DNA of 12,082 bases from Patescibacteria group bacterium (GTDB taxonomy: Bacteria; Patescibacteriota; Minisyncoccia; Phycocordibacterales; DATDWN01): positions 1-12,082 of the forward strand of contig JAUPVF010000031.1 of NCBI GenBank assembly GCA_030917185.1, given 5' to 3'. Numbering within the stretch: position 1 is the stretch's first letter; each line of letters opens with the position of its first letter. The notes beneath the pieces are model-generated. The model had not been told where the DNA came from. It ran no database searches and was given only the letters and a program-made list of their open reading frames with translations. Positions 1-6,967 of this stretch are shown here, in pieces. The position numbers and the translations under genes were made by a program.

Positions 1-2
1 GT

Positions 3-824
3 GAAGGAAAAATGACTATACGATCAGGTCATGTTATTTCCCGAGAATTAAAACTCGATGCCAAGGCAGCATACGTGTACGATATTTCAACCAAAACAGT
101 ATTGTACAAAAAAAATGAAACAATCCAGTTACCACTAGCATCCCTTACCAAACTAATGACCGCACTGGTTGCTGTTGAGTTGGCACCACAAAACACTCAC
201 GTTTCTATCAAAAAAGATTTTCTCGCAACCGAGGGAGATAGTGGACTGTTAGCGAACGAGACATGGAAACTGAAAGACTTATTAGATTTTTCACTTATCG
301 TTTCATCCAATGATGGTGTTAGATCCGTTGCTTCTGTTATCGGTGCGACAGCATTCGATACGGATGACTATTCTATTGGAAGGAAAGATTTCATACAAAA
401 AATGAATGAGGAGGCAAAAATTCTTGGTATGTCCGAAATGTATTTTGTAAATGAAAGTGGACTTGATGAAAGTACAAACCAAAGTGGAGGATATGGAACA
501 GCACAAAATGTTGCACAATTACTTGAACACATGCTTCGTACTCATCCTGATATATTAGAGGCAACAAAATATAAAAACACAACAATTGCATCATTGTCAA
601 AAAATCATACTGTTAAAAATACAAATTCTGATATCGGAAATATCCCTGGATTACTCGCCTCAAAAACGGGCTATACGGACCTTGCAGGTGGGAACCTTGC
701 TATTGTTTTTGACGCTGGCTTGAACCATCCGATTATAATTGTCGCACTTGGGTCAACACAAAATGGTAGGTTTACTGATATAAACACCTTGGTGCAAGCA
801 AGTTTGGAATCGTTGGAACAATAA
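3..824 (+). CDS. D-alanyl-D-alanine carboxypeptidase (peptidase S11, PBP5-like), 5' partial
   Basis: Penicillin-binding serine peptidase that removes the terminal D-Ala from peptidoglycan stem pentapeptides outside the membrane. Counting from the ATG at 12, all three catalytic motifs are visible: SLTK (S44-K47, nucleophile and base), SSN (98-100) and KTG (218-220). The first strand, around AAYVYDISTKTVLY, is typical of the family. The reading frame stays open to the window edge (codons for E, G and K before the ATG), no signal peptide or membrane anchor is present, and the AAGGA at 4-8 sits only 3 nt before the ATG. I therefore think the true start and signal sequence lie upstream of the window. 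After the KTG domain the protein ends at residue 270, so the C-terminal PBP5 beta domain and amphipathic anchor of E. coli DacA are absent. Family assignment is secure; the exact paralogue (DacA, DacF) cannot be told. Confidence 0.93.
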   Translation, partial: EGKMTIRSGHVISRELKLDAKAAYVYDISTKTVLYKKNETIQLPLASLTKLMTALVAVELAPQNTHVSIKKDFLATEGDSGLLANETWKLKDLLDFSLIVSSNDGVRSVASVIGATAFDTDDYSIGRKDFIQKMNEEAKILGMSEMYFVNESGLDESTNQSGGYGTAQNVAQLLEHMLRTHPDILEATKYKNTTIASLSKNHTVKNTNSDIGNIPGLLASKTGYTDLAGGNLAIVFDAGLNHPIIIVALGSTQNGRFTDINTLVQASLESLEQ

Positions 825-832
825 GGTATACT
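804..832 (+). promoter_or_regulatory. Promoter for asnB, leaderless type
   Basis: TTGGAA (804-809, 4 of 6 to the -35 consensus), a 17-nt spacer and TATACT (827-832, 5 of 6 to the -10 consensus). The predicted +1, seven bases past the end of the -10 box, is 839, which is the A of the asnB ATG. The promoter overlaps the 3' end of the carboxypeptidase gene. This is seen directly in sequence; the start of transcription is inferred. Confidence 0.6.
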
Positions 833-838
833 GAAATT

Positions 839-2662
839 ATGTGTGGTATTTCTGGTGTTATTGGCACAAATATAGAAAATAAAGAGGGGGTAATAGGGGA
901 TATGGTATCTGCTATTATTCATCGAGGGCCGGATCAAGACGGTTTTTTCGTTGATGATACGGTTGGGCTTGGCATGCGACGGCTGTCTATTATTGATCTT
1001 TCTTCCGGTAAACAACCAATTTATTCTCAAGATAAAAAATCTCTCATTTTTTTTAACGGCGAAATATACAATTACCTTGAGTTACGTGAAGAATTAGTTT
1101 CTCAAGGCAAGGTATTTGATACTCATTCTGATACAGAAGTTATCCTACAGATGTACGAAACATACGGAGAAAAAATGTTACCGCGATTGCGTGGTATGTT
1201 CGCTTTTTGTATTTATAACGTAGAACAAAAAACTATTTTTATTGCACGAGACTTTTTTGGTATCAAACCCCTATACTATTGGAACAAAGACGGAAAAACA
1301 GTTGCGTTTTCATCTGAAATAAAAAGTTTTCTTGGTATCCCCGGATTTACAACAGTAGTAAATGAAGATGCTGTTTTGAATTATTTTTCGTTTCAGTACA
1401 ATCCACTCGACGAAACTTTTTTCAAAGGAGTTTGGAAGTTACAACCAGGTCATTACATGATAATTGATACTATTTCAGGTAAAGAAACAATTCAAAAATA
1501 TTGGCACTATGAAATAAACCAAAACGAAAACTTGGGAGAAAAAGAAACTGCCGAAAAAATTAAACAAACTATTTTTGATTCTGTAGAACACCACATGATT
1601 GCCGATGTTCCCGTCGGGGCATTTCTGTCGGGCGGAGTGGACAGTAGTATTATTGCCACTACCATGCAGTCGGTTAGAGGAGAAAGTAAAATAAAAACTT
1701 TTACCGTAGGTTTTGATACGTTGACCGAAGGCAATGAGTCAAAAGAAACTTCAGATTTTCTTGGTACCGATCATACGGAAATCAAAATAGGTCCACAGGA
1801 GTATTTTGATACCTTACCCAAAGCCGTTTGGTATTTTGACGAACCGGTGGGGGATCCATCGGCTATTGGGCTCTATTTCGTTGCCAGAGAGGCAAGAAAG
1901 CACGTTACTGTGGTTCTTTCTGGTGAGGGGGCAGATGAACTGTTTGGAGGGTATAACATCTATTTAGCCCCTTTTGCGTATAGGAAAGTTGCATGGATAC
2001 CAAAGGTTATTTTAGGACTCTTTTTGAAAATTCCTTTTGGTTTCTGGGGCAAAAATTATATTAGCCGAGCATACTATGATATTTCAGATTGGTACATCGG
2101 CAACGCTTCCATTTTCAAAAAAAACGAATTAAAAGATTTGTATAAAAATAAAGATATTACATTGTATTCGCTCAAACCGTTGTATAAACAAGTAGAAAAA
2201 GTGTCTGATTCTTCCAAAATGCAGTACATAGATATTCACACATGGCTTATCGGAGATATTTTGGCAAAAGCAGACAAAATGACCATGGCGAATTCACTTG
2301 AACTTCGTGTACCTTTTTTGGATATTGAAGTAGCGAAACTTGCAAATACATTACCTGACAGATTTAAGTGGAACAAAGGTGCTACAAAATACCTTCTTCG
2401 GGAGGCATTCAAAAGTGTTATCCCAGAAACGACACGTAATAGAAAAAAACTTGGTTTTCCAACCCCTGTCCGGGATTGGTTTACTGCTAATAGAGTGGAT
2501 GTGTACGAGAAAATTCTCCAAAACAAGTTCATTATGGAAAACATGAACACCGAATATATTCAAAAACTGATTACAGATCATACAAGCAAAACTCGTGACA
2601 ATTCCCGTAAAATCTACCTCCTCCTAATGTTCAGTCTATGGTATGAGAGATTTGTGAAATAA
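839..2662 (+). CDS. asnB: Glutamine-hydrolysing asparagine synthetase family protein (AsnB-type)
   Basis: Two-domain class II amidotransferase: the N-terminal glutaminase releases ammonia from glutamine and the C-terminal ATP-pyrophosphatase domain adenylates a carboxylate and amidates it. The initiator is followed directly by Cys2, the glutaminase nucleophile. Also visible are HRGPD (29-33), RRLS (47-50), NGEIYN (73-78) and SDTE (97-100) in the glutaminase domain, and the PP-loop SGGVDS at 264-269. The C-terminal half has the expected GEGADELFGG and MANSLELRVPFLD motifs. At 607 aa it is full length. It starts 14 nt after the carboxypeptidase stop with no usable Shine-Dalgarno sequence, and the start is fixed by the need for Cys2. 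By family it makes asparagine, but some AsnB/LtsA proteins amidate meso-diaminopimelate in peptidoglycan, and the neighbours make that worth considering. Confidence 0.95.
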   Translation: MCGISGVIGTNIENKEGVIGDMVSAIIHRGPDQDGFFVDDTVGLGMRRLSIIDLSSGKQPIYSQDKKSLIFFNGEIYNYLELREELVSQGKVFDTHSDTEVILQMYETYGEKMLPRLRGMFAFCIYNVEQKTIFIARDFFGIKPLYYWNKDGKTVAFSSEIKSFLGIPGFTTVVNEDAVLNYFSFQYNPLDETFFKGVWKLQPGHYMIIDTISGKETIQKYWHYEINQNENLGEKETAEKIKQTIFDSVEHHMIADVPVGAFLSGGVDSSIIATTMQSVRGESKIKTFTVGFDTLTEGNESKETSDFLGTDHTEIKIGPQEYFDTLPKAVWYFDEPVGDPSAIGLYFVAREARKHVTVVLSGEGADELFGGYNIYLAPFAYRKVAWIPKVILGLFLKIPFGFWGKNYISRAYYDISDWYIGNASIFKKNELKDLYKNKDITLYSLKPLYKQVEKVSDSSKMQYIDIHTWLIGDILAKADKMTMANSLELRVPFLDIEVAKLANTLPDRFKWNKGATKYLLREAFKSVIPETTRNRKKLGFPTPVRDWFTANRVDVYEKILQNKFIMENMNTEYIQKLITDHTSKTRDNSRKIYLLLMFSLWYERFVK

Positions 2663-2683
2663 AATGATTTAATTTACATAAAT

Positions 2684-3115
2684 ATGTCTCAAAATAAATT
2701 GAATGGGGATAATGGTGAATTAGAAATTGTGCAAAAAATACCTTGTCCTAATTGTGGTAAATCTTTAATGCTTCTACCTAAGAATTATCCTTTGTATGAT
2801 ATTCAATGTACAGGATGTAATTTTAGAGCTCAGGTAAAAACAAATCAATCAAAACCAAAATCTACCATCTTTGGAGCAGGATGGGATATTATGGAGAAAG
2901 TTTTGAAATCTGGTTTTATTGTTCCGCCATTGATGGCAAATTTTAAGTGGAAAGAAAAAGAAGAGGAGCACCAAGAAATAAGATTTTATCCTTTTATTCC
3001 AAAAAATAATTTGAAAATGCACCAACTTTCTCCTCTTGCAAGAAGGGCTAACTATAAAATGTTTAATTATATAGGTATAGATAAATTACCTTATTTTATT
3101 ATGTATAAAAAATAA
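2684..3115 (+). CDS. Stand-alone DpnI/Dam-replacing-family PD-(D/E)XK nuclease-like protein
   Basis: A 143-aa protein resembling the catalytic domain of DpnI and Dam-replacing proteins. It has a zinc-ribbon pair (CPNC at 21-24, CTGC at 42-45). D39 lies three residues before Cys42, as D53 does before Cys56 in DpnI from memory. Q50-V-K52 sits at the same 11-residue distance from the Asp as the E64-L-K66 pair of DpnI. A PLARRA segment (117-122) matches the PxARRA region of DpnI. It differs from a canonical enzyme in two ways: the acidic residue of the (D/E)XK pair is Gln, as also in Mrr-like QXK nucleases, and the winged-helix methyl-DNA reader at the C terminus of DpnI is missing. The gene is visibly AT-rich, lacks a Shine-Dalgarno sequence, and sits with bcp between asnB and mraY. 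No methyltransferase is nearby. Whether it cuts DNA is unknown. Confidence 0.75.
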   Translation: MSQNKLNGDNGELEIVQKIPCPNCGKSLMLLPKNYPLYDIQCTGCNFRAQVKTNQSKPKSTIFGAGWDIMEKVLKSGFIVPPLMANFKWKEKEEEHQEIRFYPFIPKNNLKMHQLSPLARRANYKMFNYIGIDKLPYFIMYKK

Positions 3116-3129
3116 ACACGGAAAATATG

Positions 3130-3600
3130 ATGTTGAAACTAAATTCAAAAGCTCCGGTTTTTTCTTTACCAGATCAAAAAGGTAAAGTGCATAAATTATC
3201 AGATTATTTAGGTCAGTACGTTCTTTTGTATTTTTATCCAAAAGACGATACAACGGGCTGTACAAAAGAAGCTTGTGCTATTCGTGATGGTTTTCCAGAT
3301 TTTAAAAAACTAAAATGTAAGGTTTTTGGTATCAGTGTTGACTCAGTAGAAAGTCACAAAAATTTTGCTAAAAAATATGATTTGCCTTTTACTTTGCTTT
3401 CAGATGAAAAGAAAAAAGTTGTAGAAAGATATGGTGTTTGGCAAGAAAAAAGTATGTATGGCAGAAAATACATGGGTACTTTGAGAGACTCATACCTCGT
3501 AGATCCAAAAGGCAAGATTGTAAAGATTTACGAAAAAGTAAACCCTGTAGATCATGCCGACGAAGTTTTGTCAGATTTAAAATCTTTTCTAAAAAAATAA
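3130..3600 (+). CDS. bcp: Thioredoxin-dependent peroxiredoxin (Bcp/PrxQ)
   Basis: Cytoplasmic thiol peroxidase that reduces hydrogen peroxide and organic hydroperoxides, recycled by thioredoxin. The peroxidatic motif is PKDDTTGCTKEAC: the attacking Cys44 and the resolving Cys49 are five residues apart, the arrangement of E. coli Bcp (numbering from the ATG at 3130). The thioredoxin-like fold elements FSLPDQKGK, VLLYFYPKDDTTGC and VFGISVDS are in order, and 156 aa is normal for the family. Two adjacent ATGs exist (3127 and 3130). I prefer 3130 because GGA at 3120-3122 is then 7 nt away instead of 4, making it one of the few starts here with a hint of a ribosome binding site. It follows the DpnI-like gene by 14 nt and is separated from mraY by 66 nt. 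Confidence 0.95.
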   Translation: MLKLNSKAPVFSLPDQKGKVHKLSDYLGQYVLLYFYPKDDTTGCTKEACAIRDGFPDFKKLKCKVFGISVDSVESHKNFAKKYDLPFTLLSDEKKKVVERYGVWQEKSMYGRKYMGTLRDSYLVDPKGKIVKIYEKVNPVDHADEVLSDLKSFLKK

Positions 3601-3628
3601 TCGGTTTTTCTCCTTATTTACCCTCGTT

Positions 3629-3656
3629 TTGTATTGGTACTTTTTTGTAGTATAAT
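3629..3656 (+). promoter_or_regulatory. Promoter for the mraY-ftsW-murG operon, near-leaderless type
   Basis: A perfect TATAAT -10 box at 3651-3656 with TTGTAT at 3629-3634 (16-nt spacer, weak -35 match). The predicted +1 near 3663 lies 4 nt before the mraY ATG at 3667, leaving no room for a ribosome binding site. Confidence 0.55.
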
Positions 3657-3666
3657 CAAAACCAAT

Positions 3667-4722
3667 ATGATTGATGTTATTAAAGTCGTTGTACCGAGCG
3701 TGCTTACCTTTTTTTTGGGTATTTTAATTACTCCTTTTTTTACCAATTTTTTCTACAAACACAAAATGTGGAAAAAGTCGGCACGGACAGAGTCGGGGGA
3801 TATTACTAATAGTGATTTTACTCGGGTACATAATACAAAAGGGGAGTTGTCAACGCCACGTATTGGGGGAGTTATTATTTGGGTTTCGGTATTACTCACG
3901 GTGTTATGTATCTATCTTTTGTCTGTATTTTTCCCAACAGATTTAACTCTCAAATTAAACTTCTTTTCTCGTAGTCAAACGCTTATTCCGTTGGCAACAT
4001 TTATTTTCGCAGCCCTTATTGGACTTGCCGATGATTTGTTGCAGATTTTTAGTATTGGTTCATATTCACGAGACAGCATTTCTAATAGGAAAATAAAAAT
4101 CGGTTTATTGATTTTAATCGGGCTCGCAATCTCATTGTGGTTTTATTACAAACTAGAAATGAATTCGGTCCATATTCCATTTGTCGGAGATTTTGTTATC
4201 GGTCTGTGGTTTATACCGCTTTTCATCATTGTCATGCTTGCTACATTTTCAACTAGTGTCATTGACGGTATCGATGGTCTTTCTGGTGGGGTTATGACCA
4301 CGATATTTACCTCGTACGCTGTGATTGCATTTGTTAATAATCAGATTGATATTTCAGCATTGTGTGCGGTTATTGCGGGGGGTACATTGGCATTTCTCTG
4401 GTTTAATATCCCTCCTGCGCGGTTTTATATTGGCGAGACAGGTATGCTTGCTCTCACCGTAACGCTGTCAGTTATTGCCTTTTTAACGAATACTGTTCTC
4501 ATACTACCAATTATCGCTTTGCCACTTGTGCTGACATCACTTTCGGTGATTATCCAAACAACTTCGTACAAATATTTTAACAAACGGAGAGTGTTCAAAG
4601 TTGCCCCACTCCATCATCATTTTGAAGCAATCGGTTGGTCAAAAGAAAAAGTGGTCATGCGATACTGGATTTTTGGTGTTGTGTTCGCAATTGTTGGCGC
4701 GATTATTGTTCTTGTTGGTTAA
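3667..4722 (+). CDS. mraY: Phospho-N-acetylmuramoyl-pentapeptide-transferase
   Basis: Integral membrane enzyme that transfers phospho-MurNAc-pentapeptide from UDP to undecaprenyl phosphate, forming lipid I on the inner face of the membrane. Visible signatures are the aspartate pair in GLADDLLQ (D122, D123), the DGIDGLSGG loop starting at D200 (second Asp D203), and the histidine loop PLHHHFEAIGW with H316-H318. Multiple hydrophobic helices run through the protein, and 351 aa is a usual length. An in-frame TTG at 3634 would add 11 residues but lies upstream of the TATAAT box, so the ATG at 3667 is chosen. It is the first gene of a tightly packed run: ftsW begins 5 nt after its stop. In most bacteria murD lies between mraY and ftsW; it is absent here. 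Confidence 0.96.
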   Translation: MIDVIKVVVPSVLTFFLGILITPFFTNFFYKHKMWKKSARTESGDITNSDFTRVHNTKGELSTPRIGGVIIWVSVLLTVLCIYLLSVFFPTDLTLKLNFFSRSQTLIPLATFIFAALIGLADDLLQIFSIGSYSRDSISNRKIKIGLLILIGLAISLWFYYKLEMNSVHIPFVGDFVIGLWFIPLFIIVMLATFSTSVIDGIDGLSGGVMTTIFTSYAVIAFVNNQIDISALCAVIAGGTLAFLWFNIPPARFYIGETGMLALTVTLSVIAFLTNTVLILPIIALPLVLTSLSVIIQTTSYKYFNKRRVFKVAPLHHHFEAIGWSKEKVVMRYWIFGVVFAIVGAIIVLVG

Positions 4723-4727
4723 ATATA

Positions 4728-5831
4728 ATGAAGAAAATAAAAATTGACATACCTTTTTTTATATCAATCGCCATTCTTGTTATTGGTGGTTTTCTTATTT
4801 TTTCATCCGCTTCTCTAGGGCTCCTGTCCAACCAAGGTGTTAAATACGCAAACGTATCTTTCAATCAAACTTTTTTTGGTCTTTTTCTCGGCACATTAGC
4901 ATGCATCATTACGTCTCATATTGACTACAAAAAATACAGACAGTATGCATTTTATTTATTTATTGGCGCGGTATGCGCAACACTGTTGGTTTTTGTACCG
5001 AAAATCGGTATTGAACATGGTGGTGCGCATCGATGGTTTTATCTCGGTCCTATATCTATTCAACCATCAGAGTTTTTGAAAATTGCTTTTATTATGTATT
5101 TATCCGCATGGATGGCAAGTGTCAAAGACAAAGCTCAAACATTCCGATATGGTTTTGTGCCATTTATTGTACTGACCGCCATTGTCGGTGCTATTTTATT
5201 AAAACAACCCGATACCGACACATTTGCTGTCACATTTTTTGCAGGTGTGGCTATTTTCATTGCGAGCGGTGGACGTTGGAGACATGTGTTGTTACTCCTT
5301 GTTGGTGCCGTTGCAGGGCTTGCTTTGATTGCCTACACTCGTCCCTATGTTATGAGTCGTATCACCACTTTTCTTAACCCATCTGCAAATGCTTTAGGAA
5401 GTGGCTATCAAATCCAACAATCTTTGATTGCTATTGGTTCAGGAGGGGTCACGGGAAGGGGATTTGGGCAAAGTATCCAAAAATTCAATTATCTACCAGA
5501 ACCGATTGGGGACTCCATTTTTGCTGTTGCGAGCGAGGAATTCGGCTTTGTCGGTGCAGTTACAATCATATTATTATTCATATTTTTCAGCTTTCGGGGG
5601 CTCAAAATAGCAACACATGTACCGGATACCTTCGGTAGACTTATGGTTGTTGGAATTGTTATAATGATTGTATCTCAAGCGTTTGTAAATATCGGGGCAA
5701 TGGTGGGAATTTTGCCATTGTCAGGGATTCCGTTGCCTTTTGTTAGCCACGGAGGTACCGCTTTATTTATGACCCTTGCTGAGGTAGGTATCATTCTTAA
5801 CATTTCAAAGACAGCAAAAATAAAAGCATAA
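4728..5831 (+). CDS. ftsW: SEDS-family peptidoglycan glycosyltransferase (FtsW-like)
   Basis: Polytopic membrane protein of the shape, elongation, division and sporulation (SEDS) family, which polymerises lipid II into glycan strands together with a class B penicillin-binding protein. Family motifs visible are GAHRWFYLGPISIQPSE (R102, W103), KQPD after the middle helices (usually followed by GT, here by TDT), GYQIQQSLIAIGSGG, and the loop LPEPIGDSIFAVASEE. The Asp in that loop (D262) aligns with the catalytic aspartate of FtsW/RodA. The C-terminal GIPLPFVSHGG stretch is also typical. The 367-aa length and about ten hydrophobic segments fit. The frame is open further upstream (to 4635) inside mraY, but the ATG at 4728 gives the correct short cytoplasmic N terminus. 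FtsW rather than RodA is inferred from position between mraY and murG. Confidence 0.93.
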   Translation: MKKIKIDIPFFISIAILVIGGFLIFSSASLGLLSNQGVKYANVSFNQTFFGLFLGTLACIITSHIDYKKYRQYAFYLFIGAVCATLLVFVPKIGIEHGGAHRWFYLGPISIQPSEFLKIAFIMYLSAWMASVKDKAQTFRYGFVPFIVLTAIVGAILLKQPDTDTFAVTFFAGVAIFIASGGRWRHVLLLLVGAVAGLALIAYTRPYVMSRITTFLNPSANALGSGYQIQQSLIAIGSGGVTGRGFGQSIQKFNYLPEPIGDSIFAVASEEFGFVGAVTIILLFIFFSFRGLKIATHVPDTFGRLMVVGIVIMIVSQAFVNIGAMVGILPLSGIPLPFVSHGGTALFMTLAEVGIILNISKTAKIKA

Positions 5832-5833
5832 TT

Positions 5834-6961
5834 ATGAAAATCATTCTTACCGGTGGGGGATCTGGAGGACATTTTTATCCCATTATCGCAATCGCAGAAG
5901 AAATAAATACAGTTGTTAAAGAAAACCATCTCATCAAACCGCAGATGTATTATTTGTCTACTGATCCATACAATGAAGGTCTTCTTTTTGACCTAGGAGT
6001 GGAGTTCCGCAAAGTAACAGCAGGAAAAATCAGACGATATTTTTCACTCATGAATGTTGTTGATCTATTCAAAATTATATGGGGATCACTACATGCGGTC
6101 ATCACAGTTTTTCGTATTTATCCTGATGTTGTGTTTGGCAAAGGAGGATTTGCAAGTTTTCCTGCATTATTTGCGGCACGCATATTGCGCATCCCTGTTG
6201 TCATTCATGAATCAGATTCTGTACCAGGGATGGTCAATAAATGGGCTGGAAAATTTGCAGTGCGAATCGCTGTGTCATATCCAGAAGCCGCACAACATTT
6301 TCCTGCAGGCAAGGTTGCCTTTACTGGTAACCCCGTACGCAAAGAAGTTATGGATCCATTATCTAATGGTGCCTATGAATACCTAGGACTTGAAGAAGGT
6401 GTTAAGACGGTTCTTGTGCGGGGCGGTTCCCAAGGTGCCCAAATGATAAATGACGTTATTATGGACGCATTACCAAAACTCGTTGAGTCCTATAATGTCA
6501 TCCACCAGACAGGTAAAGCAAACATAGGAGTGATGAAAGAAACGAGTGAAATTGTATTGCATAATAACGTCCATAAAAATCGATACAGACCATTTGACTA
6601 TCTTGACCTACTACAACAACGCATGACTGCAGGGGCTGCCGATATTATCGTGTCTCGAGCAGGATCAACGATTTTTGAAATTGCCAGTTGGGGTAAACCA
6701 AGTATTATCATCCCAATTACTAATTCCAATGGTAATCACCAAAGATTAAACGCCTATGCCTATGCCCGTACTGGCGCAGCAATTGTTATTGAAGAAAAAA
6801 ATATAAATGAACACATTCTTGTTTCAGAAATAAATCGCATATTAAACAGTCCAAATGATCAAGAAAAAATGAAAGCAAGTGCACTAGCGTTTGCTCGTCG
6901 TGATTCTGCAAAACTCATCGCAAAAGAAATTCTAAGTATTTCTTTGTCGCATGAACAATAA
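5834..6961 (+). CDS. murG: UDP-N-acetylglucosamine--undecaprenyl-PP-MurNAc-pentapeptide GlcNAc transferase
   Basis: Peripheral membrane GT28 glycosyltransferase that adds GlcNAc from UDP-GlcNAc to lipid I, giving lipid II. The N-terminal glycine loop GGGSGGH is at residues 7-13, followed by the membrane-associated acceptor region with FGKGGFASFPALFAARI and HESDSVPG. The C-terminal donor domain carries GGSQGA (197-202), SRAGS (274-278) with the uridine-contacting Glu at 282, and NHQRLNA with H302-Q303. At 375 aa it is slightly longer than E. coli MurG. Its ATG is only 2 nt after the ftsW stop and has no Shine-Dalgarno sequence, so translation is probably coupled. The usual next gene, murC, is replaced by gltX. 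Confidence 0.96.
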   Translation: MKIILTGGGSGGHFYPIIAIAEEINTVVKENHLIKPQMYYLSTDPYNEGLLFDLGVEFRKVTAGKIRRYFSLMNVVDLFKIIWGSLHAVITVFRIYPDVVFGKGGFASFPALFAARILRIPVVIHESDSVPGMVNKWAGKFAVRIAVSYPEAAQHFPAGKVAFTGNPVRKEVMDPLSNGAYEYLGLEEGVKTVLVRGGSQGAQMINDVIMDALPKLVESYNVIHQTGKANIGVMKETSEIVLHNNVHKNRYRPFDYLDLLQQRMTAGAADIIVSRAGSTIFEIASWGKPSIIIPITNSNGNHQRLNAYAYARTGAAIVIEEKNINEHILVSEINRILNSPNDQEKMKASALAFARRDSAKLIAKEILSISLSHEQ

Positions 6962-6967
6962 AATACA

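Noticed and set aside
4635..4727. An upstream extension of ftsW starting inside mraY
   Set aside because: The extra 31 residues are the out-of-frame shadow of mraY; the ATG at 4728 yields the normal SEDS N terminus.
4724..4729. TATAAT overlapping the ftsW ATG as a promoter
   Set aside because: Its +1 would fall inside the coding region past the start codon; it is probably a chance match at an AT-rich gene junction.
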